NCBI GenBank assembly: GCA_017307275.1
Contig: JAFKFK010000010.1
Location: 62,001-126,000 of the forward strand
Source of the DNA: Alphaproteobacteria bacterium
GTDB taxonomy: Bacteria > Pseudomonadota > Alphaproteobacteria > Reyranellales > Reyranellaceae
DNA length: 64,000 nucleotides
Direction of reading: 5' to 3'
Below are positions 51,162 through 59,497 of this stretch, piece after piece (position 1 is the stretch's first letter; each line of letters begins with the position of its first letter). A program made the position numbers and the translations under genes. The notes under the pieces are model-generated. The model ran no database searches and was not told the DNA's origin. It saw only the letters and a program-made list of their open reading frames with translations.

Positions 51162-52922
51162 TCAGCCTGCCTCGATGCCGGCCTGCTGGGTCGCCACGAG
51201 CCGGGAGAAGGCGCCGCCATGCTCGATCAGTTCCTTGTAGCCGCCCTTCTCCACGACCCGGCCATGCTCGAACACCACGACCTGGGTGGCCTCGCGGATG
51301 GTCGAAAGCCTATGGGCAATGACGAAGGTGGTGCGGCCCTGCATCAGCACCTTCAAGGCCTTCTGGATGCGAGCTTCGGTTACCGAGTCGAGGGCGCTAG
51401 TCGCCTCGTCGAGGATCAGGATCGGCGGGTTCTTGAGCAGCGCCCGGGCGATCGCCAGCCGCTGGCGCTCGCCGCCCGAGAGCGTGGAGCCGCGCTCGCC
51501 CACCATGGTCTCGTAGCCGTTGGGCTGGCGCATGATGAAGTCATGCGCCTCAGCGAGCTTGGCCGCCTCCTCGAGCTCGGCCTGGGTGGCATCGGGCTTG
51601 CCGATGCGCAGATTGTCAGCGATCGAGCGGTAGAACATCGTGCTGTCCTGGAAGACGACGCCGATATTGCGGCGAAGCGCCTCGAGCTTGATGTCGCGAT
51701 GGTCGATCCCGTCGAGGCGAATCACACCCGACTGGGCATCCCACATGCGGTGCAGCAGCGACAGTGCCGTGCTCTTGCCGGCGCCAGTGGGGCCGACGAA
51801 AGCCACGGTCGAGCCGGCCGGCACGTCGAGCGAGAAATGGACCAAGGCCGGCCGCTTGCCGTCGTAGGAGAAGTTGATGTCCTGGAAGGCGACGTTGCCT
51901 TTCACGCGGCCAGGATCGATGCCGTTGGGATTGTCGGGCACCGTCGACTGCGAATCGAGCACGCGGAAAAAGTCGGCCAGCGCCGGCATCTGGAAGAAGA
52001 TGCGGCTGACGAAGCCCGAGGCCTGGTCCATGCGGCTGATCAGCAGGGTCGCGAAACCCATGAAGCTCACGATCTCGCCGACCGTCGCCTCGCCCCTGGT
52101 GTAGAGCCAGGTGCCGAGCACGAAGATCAGGATCACGGTGACGGTCGAGGCGGCGCGGGTCAGTACGGAGAGCAGCGCCCACCAGTTCAACACCGGATAT
52201 TGCGCCGCCAAGGTCTCGCGCATGATGCGGTGCATTTCGCCCGCCTCGGCACGCAGCCGCACGAAGCTCTGGATCAGGTGGATGTTGCCCAGCGCGTCGC
52301 TCGCCCGACCGGCGAGCTGGCTGTGGAAGTCCTCGACCTGGTGCTGCAGGCGGTCGGTGCGGCTCACCACCCAGGCGTTGGCCACGGCGAAGAAGAGGAT
52401 CAGCACGATCAGCAGCAAGCCCAACCGCCAGTTCATGAACAGGCTGAGCGGCAGCATGATGAACAGCGCCACGAAGGTGGCGAGGTTCTCGCGGAAGAAC
52501 GACAGCCAGATGCCGAACAGGTGATCAACGCCGGTCAGCATGATCTTGAGCAACCGTCCCGAATGCTGCCCGTGGTGGAAGGCGAAAGGCAGCACCAGCA
52601 CATGTTCGAAGAAGGTCGCCATGGCGCCCAGCCGCCGGCGATGCGCCATGCGGTCGGCCTGCAGGGAGACGACGATGTTGGCGACGATACCGCCGATACC
52701 GACGACGGCCCACAGGATCAGGAGCTGGGTGGCCTCCTGCCACAGCACGTCAACCGGCTTGTCGCGCGCCGAGCCCAGCAGGTCGACGACCTTGCCGAAC
52801 AGGACCGGCTCGTAGAACTGCAGTGCCGCCACCGCGATATTGGCCAAGGCCAGGCTGATCGCCAGCCCCCGCTCGGGCCGCAACAGGCCGATCACCCGGC
52901 TGTAGACGCGAAAGAACTCCAT
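51162..52922 (-). CDS. ABC exporter with fused permease and ATPase, NdvA/ChvA-like
   Basis: A 586-residue half-transporter: six helices in 1-310, then an ATPase with Walker A GPTGAGKST (377-385), signature LSGGERQRLAIARA, Walker B ILILDEATSALD and switch His in AHRLST. Several stretches parallel NdvA/ChvA, the exporter of cyclic beta-1,2-glucan: the opening 'VYSRVIGLL', 'EPVLFGKVVDLL', 'AAQYPVLNWWALLSVLTRAAST' and 'ATVGEIVSFMGFATLLISRMD'. No glucan synthase (NdvB) is in the window. The substrate may be a cyclic glucan or another lipid or oligosaccharide. It works as a homodimer in the inner membrane. Confidence 0.88.
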   Translation of the reverse strand: MEFFRVYSRVIGLLRPERGLAISLALANIAVAALQFYEPVLFGKVVDLLGSARDKPVDVLWQEATQLLILWAVVGIGGIVANIVVSLQADRMAHRRRLGAMATFFEHVLVLPFAFHHGQHSGRLLKIMLTGVDHLFGIWLSFFRENLATFVALFIMLPLSLFMNWRLGLLLIVLILFFAVANAWVVSRTDRLQHQVEDFHSQLAGRASDALGNIHLIQSFVRLRAEAGEMHRIMRETLAAQYPVLNWWALLSVLTRAASTVTVILIFVLGTWLYTRGEATVGEIVSFMGFATLLISRMDQASGFVSRIFFQMPALADFFRVLDSQSTVPDNPNGIDPGRVKGNVAFQDINFSYDGKRPALVHFSLDVPAGSTVAFVGPTGAGKSTALSLLHRMWDAQSGVIRLDGIDHRDIKLEALRRNIGVVFQDSTMFYRSIADNLRIGKPDATQAELEEAAKLAEAHDFIMRQPNGYETMVGERGSTLSGGERQRLAIARALLKNPPILILDEATSALDSVTEARIQKALKVLMQGRTTFVIAHRLSTIREATQVVVFEHGRVVEKGGYKELIEHGGAFSRLVATQQAGIEAG

Positions 52923-52949
52923 GGGCCCGTTCTAACCGACACTAAACAC

Positions 52950-53013
52950 TGTCGTCCTGAACGCAGTGAAGGACCTCATCGCCATGAGATCCTTCGCTGC
53001 GCTCAGGATGACA
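52950..53013. repeat. Palindromic intergenic element (30-base arms)
   Basis: Two 30-base arms, 52950-52979 and 52984-53013, are inverted copies around a 4-base loop, matching at 26 of 30 positions; two of the four differences are G-T wobbles. The core (GTCATCCTGAGCGCAGCGAA in the right arm, read in reverse) is a well-known mobile intergenic palindrome present in many copies in proteobacterial genomes. It lies between two minus-strand genes and may act as a terminator or mRNA stabiliser for the upstream M20 gene. I found only one copy in this window. Confidence 0.8.
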
Positions 53014-53022
53014 AAAATGGGA

Positions 53023-54198
53023 CTACTTCCCCGCGTCGAGGAAGCGTTCGACGGTGCGCACGAAGAAGCTCACGCCGAAGGGAATGGCCATGTCGTTGAA
53101 GTCGTAGCGTGAGTTGTGCAGGCTCACGGCGTCCTTGCCGCCGCCATTGCCCAGCCACACCATGGCACCCGGCACCTTCTCCAGCATGTAGGAAAAGTCT
53201 TCCGCGCCCATCCGGGAGGCGGCCTTGTCGGTCGCGGCATGCTCGCCGCAAACACCGGCTGCGACGTCGAGGGCAAAGCGGGCGCGCTCGACATCGTTGA
53301 CCGTCGGCGGATAACCGGGCTTGTGCTCGACCGAGATCTCGACGCCGTGCATGCGGGCCGCGCCCTCGCAGATTTCGTCGATACGGCGCCTCACCAGCTC
53401 GCGGTTCTGCGGCGTCGTCGTGCGTGTCGTGCCGCCGATATGCGCGCCGCCGGGGATGACGTTGTAGGCGGAGCCGGCATTGAAGAAGCCCACGGTCACG
53501 ACCGCAGGCTCGATCGGATCGATGTTTCGGCTGACGATGGTCTGCAGGGCGAGGATGATATTGGCGCCTACCACCATGGGATCGAGCGTCGAATGCGGGT
53601 GGGCCGCATGGCCGCCTCGGCCGGTGATGCGGATGTCCCAGCGGTCGGCGGAGGCCAAGATTGGCCCGCCCTTGGCCACGATATGACCGACCGGCAGGCC
53701 GGGCTTGTTGTGGATCGCGAACACCGCATCGCAGGGAAATTTCTCGAACAACCCGTCGTCGATCATCACCTTCGCGCCGCCGCCGCCTTCTTCGGCCGGC
53801 TGGAAGATGAGGTGCACCGCACCTTCGAAGTTCTTCGTTTCGCTCAGCACCTTCGCGGCGCCCAGCAGCATGGCGGTGTGGCCATCATGGCCGCAGGCGT
53901 GCATGCGACCGGCGTTCTGCGAGCGATGGTCGAAGTCGTTGGTCTCGTCCATCGGCAGGCAGTCCATGTCGGCCCGGAGGCCGATCGACTTCACCGAATT
54001 GCCCTTGCGCAGCGTGCCGACGACGCCGGTCTTGCCCAGCCCACGCGTCACCTCGAAGCCCCATTCCTGGAGCTTGGCGGCGACCACGTCGGAAGTCCGG
54101 GTCTCCTCGAACGCCAATTCGGGGTGGGCATGGATGTCGCGGCGGATAGTGGAAATTTCACCCTGAATTTCGAGCGCACGAGGCAGAACAGGCATCAC
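53023..54198 (-). CDS. M20D-family amidohydrolase (hippurate/N-acyl-amino acid hydrolase)
   Basis: A 391-residue M20D metallohydrolase. Metal-binding motifs are HACGHDGHTAMLLGAA (Cys and His ligands), QPAEEGGGGAKVMIDDGLF (Glu-Glu), the His in 'FAIHNKPGLPVGHI' and a C-terminal 'MGAEDFSYMLEKVPG' with the closing Glu. The lid domain is about 185-300, with 'GRGGHAAHPHSTLDP'. The family cleaves hippurate, N-acetyl amino acids and auxin conjugates. ATG 54196-54198 or the adjacent Met codon starts it. It lies divergent from a PLP dehydratase 45 bases away, so an amino-acid derivative may be shared. Confidence 0.9.
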   Translation of the reverse strand: MMPVLPRALEIQGEISTIRRDIHAHPELAFEETRTSDVVAAKLQEWGFEVTRGLGKTGVVGTLRKGNSVKSIGLRADMDCLPMDETNDFDHRSQNAGRMHACGHDGHTAMLLGAAKVLSETKNFEGAVHLIFQPAEEGGGGAKVMIDDGLFEKFPCDAVFAIHNKPGLPVGHIVAKGGPILASADRWDIRITGRGGHAAHPHSTLDPMVVGANIILALQTIVSRNIDPIEPAVVTVGFFNAGSAYNVIPGGAHIGGTTRTTTPQNRELVRRRIDEICEGAARMHGVEISVEHKPGYPPTVNDVERARFALDVAAGVCGEHAATDKAASRMGAEDFSYMLEKVPGAMVWLGNGGGKDAVSLHNSRYDFNDMAIPFGVSFFVRTVERFLDAGK

Positions 54199-54242
54199 GT
54201 ACTCCGGTTGGATCTGAGGGCATCTTAGCCCAAAGTGATGCC

Positions 54243-55199
54243 ATGTTGTCTCTCACGGACGTCGAAGATGCTGCGGCCATCGTCCAGACCGCAATGCCGC
54301 CCACTGCGCAGTATGCATGGCCGCTACTCGCCAAACGCACGCGGTGCGAAGTCTGGGTGAAGCACGAGAACCACACGCCGACCGGTGCCTTCAAGGTGCG
54401 CGGCGGACTGGTCTACATGGACCGGGCAAAGCGCGAGCAGCCCGGCCTCAAGGGCGTGATCAGCGCGACCCGCGGCAATCACGGGCAGAGCATCGCTTTG
54501 GCGGCCGGCAAGGTCGGCATTCCCGCCACCATTGTCGTGCCCCATGGCAACTCGGTCGAAAAGAATGCTGCCATGAAGGCCTTCGGCGCCGAACTCGTCG
54601 AAGCGGGCCACGATTTCGACGCCGCCAAGGAGGCCGCCCTGCGCCTGGCCGAGGAGCGCGGCCTCGCCATGGTGCCCTCCTTCCATCGCGACTTGGTGCG
54701 GGGCGTCGCGACCTACGCCCTCGAACTCTTTCGCGCCGCACCTGCGCTCGACACGGTCTATGTGCCTATCGGCCTGGGATCGGGCATTTGCGGCACCATC
54801 GCCGTGCGAGATGCGCTTGGCCTGCCGACCAAGGTGGTCGGCGTCGTCTCGACGGAGGCCGCGGCTTATGCCTTGTCCTTCGCCGCCGGCAAGGTCGTGG
54901 CCACCAACAGTGCCGACACCATGGCCGACGGGATGGCCGTGCGTGGCCCCGATGCGGAAGCGCTCGACATCATCCTGAAGGGGGCGGACCGCATCGTGCA
55001 GGTGAGCGACGCCGAAATCGGCACTGCCATGCGCGCCTACTACGAAGACGCCCACCAGCTCACCGAAGGCGCCGGAGCGGCGGCGCTGGCGGCTCTCCTG
55101 CAGGAACGCGAGCGCATGAACGGCAAGCGCGTCGGCCTCGTCCTGAGTGGCGGCAATATCGATCGCCCCGTCTACTTGCGCGTACTCGGCGCAGGCTGA
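54243..55199 (+). CDS. Fold-type II PLP-dependent threonine/serine dehydratase (EutB-like)
   Basis: A 318-residue PLP enzyme. The lysine forming the Schiff base is Lys51 in HTPTGAFKVRGG. The phosphate-binding Gly loop is GLGSGICGT. The C-terminal 'VLSGGNID' contacts the pyridine N. The family includes threonine deaminase and EutB of the ectoine/hydroxyectoine pathway, which handles hydroxyectoine-derived threonine-like compounds. No ectoine genes accompany it. It probably eliminates water from Thr, Ser or a hydroxy-amino acid. It diverges from the M20D gene, and its end overlaps the converging Lrp gene by 28 bases. Confidence 0.87.
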   Translation: MLSLTDVEDAAAIVQTAMPPTAQYAWPLLAKRTRCEVWVKHENHTPTGAFKVRGGLVYMDRAKREQPGLKGVISATRGNHGQSIALAAGKVGIPATIVVPHGNSVEKNAAMKAFGAELVEAGHDFDAAKEAALRLAEERGLAMVPSFHRDLVRGVATYALELFRAAPALDTVYVPIGLGSGICGTIAVRDALGLPTKVVGVVSTEAAAYALSFAAGKVVATNSADTMADGMAVRGPDAEALDIILKGADRIVQVSDAEIGTAMRAYYEDAHQLTEGAGAAALAALLQERERMNGKRVGLVLSGGNIDRPVYLRVLGAG

Positions 55200-55669
55200 A
55201 GAGCCGGTTGGGGAGCCCAGACCAAGTCGCTCTTCACCGCCTGCATGATGAAGGACGACTGCGTGCCGCGAACGCCCGGCATGCGCAGCAACGCCTTCAT
55301 GGCGAACTCGCTGAAGCTCGCGAGATCGGGCGTAAGCACATGCAGCAGGAAATCCATGTCGCCGGTTACGGCGTAGCAGGCCACCACCTCCGGCCGCGCC
55401 CGGATCGCGGCCTCGAAAGCCTCGACGGTCTTCTCCGAATGATCGTCGAGGGTCACCTGCACCAACGCCTGCAGCGAAAGGCCGATGGAGAGCGGCGACA
55501 CCAGCGCAGCATAGCGGTTGATGACGCCTTCCTCTTCCAACCGCTTCACGCGGCGCTGGCAGGGCGTCGGAGACAGGCCTACGCGCTCCGCAAGCTCGAC
55601 CATGGGAAGACGGCCATCTGCCTGGAGGGCATCCACGATGCGCTTGTCGATGTCGTCGAGAGCAATCAT
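55172..55669 (-). CDS. Lrp/AsnC family regulator adjacent to phhA
   Basis: A 165-residue feast/famine regulator with an HTH at about 5-60 (LDDIDKRIVDALQADGRLPMVELAERVGLSPTPCQRRVKRLEEEGVI) and a RAM domain at about 68-150 (EVVACYAVTGDMDFLLHVLTPD). It diverges from phhA with 110 bases between. Regulators of this type commonly respond to Phe or Tyr next to phhA, so control of phenylalanine use is likely (inference). GGAGAAAATACCC before the ATG is an acceptable ribosome site. Confidence 0.9.
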   Translation of the reverse strand: MIALDDIDKRIVDALQADGRLPMVELAERVGLSPTPCQRRVKRLEEEGVINRYAALVSPLSIGLSLQALVQVTLDDHSEKTVEAFEAAIRARPEVVACYAVTGDMDFLLHVLTPDLASFSEFAMKALLRMPGVRGTQSSFIMQAVKSDLVWAPQPALQPAPSTRK

Positions 55670-55672
55670 GGG

Positions 55673-55710
55673 TATTTTCTCCAGATAGTTATCTTTCCGT
55701 AGAGAATATC
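55673..55710. promoter_or_regulatory. Candidate Lrp control region upstream of phhA
   Basis: An AT-rich block contains the near-perfect palindrome AGATAGTTATCT (55683-55694, 5-bp arms), flanked by TATTTTCTC (55673-55681) and its imperfect inverted partner GAGAATATC (55702-55710). Such repeated AT-rich inverted sites are typical targets of Lrp/AsnC oligomers. It could serve both the regulator and phhA. Confidence 0.45.
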
Positions 55711-55779
55711 CCTAATTTAACCTGCTCAGAAGGCCAACTTTGCACGGATTCACCTGCCCAGACGGCCCATATTTCCCCT

Positions 55780-56523
55780 ATGAATATTGCCCCTCTCGAC
55801 AACCTGCGCGGCGACTATGCCGGCATGGCGCCGGACTGGACGGTGACGCAGCACCCCGACCACTACTCTGACGAGGAGCAGGCGGTGTGGCGCCTCCTGG
55901 TCGAGCGTCAGAGCACGCTCGCCAGCCAGTATGCCTGCGCGGAATTCCTGAAGGGTCTCAAGACGCTAGGTATCGGCGACACGATCCCCGACTTCGCCGC
56001 GGTGAGTGACAGGCTGGAGCCGCTGACGGGCTGGAGAGTCGTCGGCGTGCCGGGCCTCATCCCCGATGCGGCCTTCTACGATCACCTGGCGCATCGCCGC
56101 TTCCCGGTCACCGTATGGATCCGCAAGCGCGAAGAACTCGACTATCTGGTCGAGCCCGATCTGTTCCATGACTTCTTCGGTCACGTGCCGCTGCTGACCG
56201 ATCCGGTGTTCGCCGACTACATGCAAGACTATGGCCGCCGCGGCGTCGAGGCCGGGACGAATGTCCACCTCCTGGCACGCCTCTACTGGTTCACCGTCGA
56301 GTTTGGCCTAATCCGTACACCGCAGGGCCTGAAAGCCTACGGCGCGGGCATTCTCTCGTCTGCCGCCGAGGTCAGGCATGCGATCGAAGGCAAGGGCGTC
56401 CAGCGCCTGCCCTTCGATCCGGCCAGGGCCATGCAGAGCCCCTACGAGATCGACAAGCTACAGCCGATCTACTTCGTGCTGAATGATTTCCGGCAGCTCA
56501 TGGAGCAGCCGGACCGCCATTGA
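55780..56523 (+). CDS. phhA: Phenylalanine 4-monooxygenase (phenylalanine hydroxylase)
   Basis: A 247-residue catalytic-domain-only aromatic amino acid hydroxylase, the usual bacterial length. The Fe(II) facial triad is His130 and His135 (LFHDFFGHVPLL) and Glu175 (LYWFTVEFGLI). It converts phenylalanine to tyrosine with O2 and tetrahydropterin in the cytoplasm. No pterin-carbinolamine dehydratase (phhB) gene is in the window. Upstream, CATATT sits exactly six bases before the ATG and no Shine-Dalgarno sequence is visible, so the mRNA may be leaderless. The divergent Lrp-type gene is the probable regulator. Confidence 0.95.
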   Translation: MNIAPLDNLRGDYAGMAPDWTVTQHPDHYSDEEQAVWRLLVERQSTLASQYACAEFLKGLKTLGIGDTIPDFAAVSDRLEPLTGWRVVGVPGLIPDAAFYDHLAHRRFPVTVWIRKREELDYLVEPDLFHDFFGHVPLLTDPVFADYMQDYGRRGVEAGTNVHLLARLYWFTVEFGLIRTPQGLKAYGAGILSSAAEVRHAIEGKGVQRLPFDPARAMQSPYEIDKLQPIYFVLNDFRQLMEQPDRH

Positions 56524-56555
56524 CGACGCGGCTCGTGGCGATTGCGGAAGCCCGG

Positions 56556-57044
56556 CTACTTCTTCCGGGGATCGTCCGCCGGATTGACGTAGGTGACGCC
56601 CCACGGTCCCACACTGTGGATCTGTACGATCGTCTCCTCCGCCGTCCAGGCGAAGTGAGGCGTTCCCGGCTGCATGATGGCGAAGCCGCCGACCGTCAGC
56701 GGCATGGTCTTGGACATGTCGAGCTTGTCGCCGGCGCCCATGTTGAAGGTTCCCGACAGCACGGTCACATGCTCGATCACCGGATGAGTGTGCGCCGGCA
56801 GCCGATAGTTCGCCGGGAACTTGATACGAGCCGTGATCGGCTTGGCCTCGTTGAGCGGCCCCTCGATGACAACGATCTGGGCACCCGGGGGCAAGGACGG
56901 CACGTCCCCCCACTTCAGCTCCGACGGCAGGACCATCAAATGTCCGCTGCCGTGGGCTACGTTGTGGGTCTGTGCACTTGCAGCCGGGGCAAGCGCCAGT
57001 ATCAACGTGCCCCCCAGGGCGGTGATCGAAACGATCCGGTTCAT
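56556..57044 (-). CDS. Secreted cupin-domain protein
   Basis: A 162-residue protein with a Sec signal peptide (MNRIVSITALGGTLILALAP, cleavage after ASA) and one cupin domain (about 65-155). The cupin metal motif 1 is 'YRLPAHTHPVIEHVTVLSG' (His, His, Glu) and motif 2 carries 'PGTPHFAWTAEE' (His), so a metal site is intact. It is exported to the periplasm. ATG 57042-57044 has a strong ribosome site (GGAAGGGGGAA). It lies 17 bases after the methyltransferase on the same strand. The function of such periplasmic cupins is generally unknown. Confidence 0.83.
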   Translation of the reverse strand: MNRIVSITALGGTLILALAPAASAQTHNVAHGSGHLMVLPSELKWGDVPSLPPGAQIVVIEGPLNEAKPITARIKFPANYRLPAHTHPVIEHVTVLSGTFNMGAGDKLDMSKTMPLTVGGFAIMQPGTPHFAWTAEETIVQIHSVGPWGVTYVNPADDPRKK

Positions 57045-57061
57045 AACTTTCCCCCTTCCGC

Positions 57062-57907
57062 TTAACGCCGGGTGACGACGATCTCGAGATATGCGCTGGG
57101 CACGACCATCGAATTGTCGCCAGAGCGGTTGAACTGGCCGACCAGTGCGATGAGATCGGCCGCCAGTGTCGTCTGGGTCTGTGCAGGGAGCGCCTCGAAG
57201 GCCTTCAGGACCGGTCCGTAGTAAGTCCTGAACACGTCGAGCCAGTGCTGGGCCGACTTGTAGCGGAAGACGAAATCGCGCTCCTTGATCGCAATCGAGG
57301 CCGCCGGCCCGAACAGGTCGGCGAGACGAGCGCTCGTCCCCCACAGGGCCGGCGACTTGACGCCCGCGGGTGGCGGCAAGTGCTTCCCGATGGTCTTGAA
57401 GAGCTGACCGATGAAGCCATCCGGCGTCCAGTTGGCGAGCCCGATCTTGCCGGACGGCCGGCAGACCCGGGCCATCTCGGCCGCGGCGCGCTCCTGGTTG
57501 GGCGTGAACATGACACCGAAGGTCGAGACCACGACATCGAAGGTGGCATCGGCAAAAGGCAGGGCTTCGGCGTCGGCCTGCCGGAAGTCGATGTTGAAAC
57601 CCTCAGCGGTCGCTCGGGCCTTCCCGCGTTCGAGCAGCGCCGAAACATAGTCGGTCGAGACGACCTCGCACCCACGCCTCGCCGCGGCGAGCGTCGCGTT
57701 GCCGTTGCCGGCGGCGACATCCAGAACCTTCTGGCCGGCGCGGAGGTCGAGCGTTTCACACAGATGTTCACCTACGAGCTGAAGTGTTGCGCCGACGACT
57801 GCATAGTCGCCGGATGACCACGCGCCCTGCTGGCGTGTCTTGACGGCCGTCAGGTCAGCGGGAGGCGACGCGGCGTTCGGTTGGGCAGCAACAGCAGTCG
57901 TCGTCAT
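57062..57907 (-). CDS. Class I SAM-dependent methyltransferase
   Basis: A 281-residue methyltransferase. Motif I is VLDVAAGNGNATLAAA, followed by the acidic STDYV, 'FRQADAEALPFADATFDVVVSTFGVMF' (motifs II/III of the UbiE-like type) and 'MARVCRPSGKIGLANW'. The UbiE/COQ5-like pattern suggests small-molecule methylation. GAGGCACGA precedes ATG 57905-57907; the longer frame upstream is not supported. It diverges from a MocR-type regulator, 143 bases away, which may control it and the cupin gene. Confidence 0.88.
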   Translation of the reverse strand: MTTTAVAAQPNAASPPADLTAVKTRQQGAWSSGDYAVVGATLQLVGEHLCETLDLRAGQKVLDVAAGNGNATLAAARRGCEVVSTDYVSALLERGKARATAEGFNIDFRQADAEALPFADATFDVVVSTFGVMFTPNQERAAAEMARVCRPSGKIGLANWTPDGFIGQLFKTIGKHLPPPAGVKSPALWGTSARLADLFGPAASIAIKERDFVFRYKSAQHWLDVFRTYYGPVLKAFEALPAQTQTTLAADLIALVGQFNRSGDNSMVVPSAYLEIVVTRR

Positions 57908-58050
57908 TCGTGCCTCCCTGAGCATTGCGTTCGGTTGCAGGCGAATGGTGTCTGTCAATCGCCCGGGCAAACATGTACAGTTCGACTGACATTTCCCTGC
58001 CCTGTATCGGTCGTTCCAGCAGGCCAGTTACCCAAAGCCCGGAGACAGCA

Positions 58051-59490
58051 ATGATCTCCTTCAACATCGATCCCAGCGATCCGAAGCCGCTGGTTGTTCA
58101 GGTGGTCGACGGCATCCGGCGGCAGATCGACGATCGGCTTCTGCGCCCGGGTACCAAGCTCCCGTCGATCCGAAAGCTCGCCGAGACCTACCGGATCAGC
58201 CGGTTCACCGCGGTGGAGTCCTACGACCGGCTCGTTGCGCTCGGCTATCTCGAAGCCCGCCGCGGCGCGGGCTTCTTCACGACATCGTCGCGCAATGTCC
58301 CGACGCGTCATTCATCGTCGGATGACCAGAAGCGCAACGAGGAACTGGTCTGGCTCGTCCGTCGACTGCTCGAAGCCCGCGAAGGCACCCTCCTCGCTGG
58401 CGGTCCATGGCTTCCCAATGACTGGATGGACGAAATGGGCATCCGTCAGAGCCTGGCGGGGCTCGCGCGGAAGAACGGAACGCACCTGATCGAGTATGGC
58501 AATCCGCGCGGCTACCTGCCTCTTCGCGAACATATCGTTCTCATGCTCTCGGAATTGGGAATCACGGCCGATGCGTCCCAGATCGTCCTGACTCAAGGCA
58601 CGAGTCAGGCGCTCGATCTGATCATCCGCCATTTCATCAAACCCGGCGACGCCGTGCTGGTCGATGATCCGGGATACTACAACCTGTTCGGCAACCTTCG
58701 CCTGCATGGCGCCAAGTTGCTTGCCGTGCCGCGCACTGCGGATGGGCCGGACCTGGCCGTGCTTGAGCAACTGGCAGCCGACCATCAGCCCAGGCTCTAC
58801 TTTACCCAGTCGGCCCTGCAGAATCCCACCGGGACCGACATGAGCCCGCACACCAGCTTCCGGGTTCTGCAGCTCGCGGCGCAGTTCAATTTCCAGGTCG
58901 TCGAGGACGATATCTTCTGCGATCTGCAAACCAGAAAGACGCCGCGGCTGGCGGCGCTCGATCAGTTCAACCGGGTCATCTATGCGCGAAGCTTCTCGAA
59001 GACCCTTTCAGGTAGCCTTCGGGTCGGCTTCCTCGTGGCTGCTCAGGCCATCGCGGACGACCTGACGGACGTCAAGATGCTTTCCAGCATCACAAGCTCC
59101 CAGTTCATGGAGCGACTGCTCTATTCGATGCTGGTCGACGGCCATTACCGGAAGTTCCTGACCCGGCTGCACAAGCGCCTCGATGAAGCGCGGGCCAATG
59201 CAATCCAGACGTTAGAGCGCATCGGCATGCCTCTGTTCGTCGAGCCGGGCAGCGGCATGTTCCTGTGGGCACGCTTTCCGCACATCGAGGACTCGCTGAC
59301 GCTTGCAAAGAACGCATCGGATCACGGCATCGTTCTGGCGCCCGGTGTGGTCTTCCGGCCGCACCTGCAGCGCTCGCCGTGGATGCGCTTCAATGTGACG
59401 ACCTGCGACGATCCTCGCCTGCATCGCTGGCTTGAGCGCACCGCGGCCCTGCCAGCAGACGACTGGAGCCGGCAGCAGGCAGCGGAATAG
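58051..59490 (+). CDS. MocR-like GntR/aminotransferase fusion regulator
   Basis: A 479-residue PLP-dependent transcription factor. A GntR winged HTH is at about 12-75 (PLVVQVVDGIRRQIDDRLLRPGTKLPSIRKLAETYRISRFTAVESYDRLVALGYLEARRGAG) and a fold-type I aminotransferase-like domain runs from 100 to the end. PLP motifs are QNPTG, VEDDIF and Lys317 in YARSFSKTLSGSLRVGF. MocR proteins sense amino compounds or PLP. GGAGACAGCA precedes ATG 58051. It diverges from the methyltransferase-cupin pair, which is the most likely target. Confidence 0.92.
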   Translation: MISFNIDPSDPKPLVVQVVDGIRRQIDDRLLRPGTKLPSIRKLAETYRISRFTAVESYDRLVALGYLEARRGAGFFTTSSRNVPTRHSSSDDQKRNEELVWLVRRLLEAREGTLLAGGPWLPNDWMDEMGIRQSLAGLARKNGTHLIEYGNPRGYLPLREHIVLMLSELGITADASQIVLTQGTSQALDLIIRHFIKPGDAVLVDDPGYYNLFGNLRLHGAKLLAVPRTADGPDLAVLEQLAADHQPRLYFTQSALQNPTGTDMSPHTSFRVLQLAAQFNFQVVEDDIFCDLQTRKTPRLAALDQFNRVIYARSFSKTLSGSLRVGFLVAAQAIADDLTDVKMLSSITSSQFMERLLYSMLVDGHYRKFLTRLHKRLDEARANAIQTLERIGMPLFVEPGSGMFLWARFPHIEDSLTLAKNASDHGIVLAPGVVFRPHLQRSPWMRFNVTTCDDPRLHRWLERTAALPADDWSRQQAAE

Positions 59491-59497
59491 GCAGCCC

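Noticed and set aside
51096..53099. Plus-strand open frame of 667 codons
   Set aside because: It is antisense to the whole NdvA-like ABC exporter, His/Arg/Gln-rich with no domain, and is explained by GC-rich third positions. The same applies to the long antisense frames at 59432-61882, 48401-50149, 44891-46681, 21600-23741 and 9847-11715.
54243..55199. Ectoine utilisation (eut) operon
   Set aside because: The PLP dehydratase resembles EutB, but no eutA/C/D/E, doe or ectoine transporter genes accompany it.
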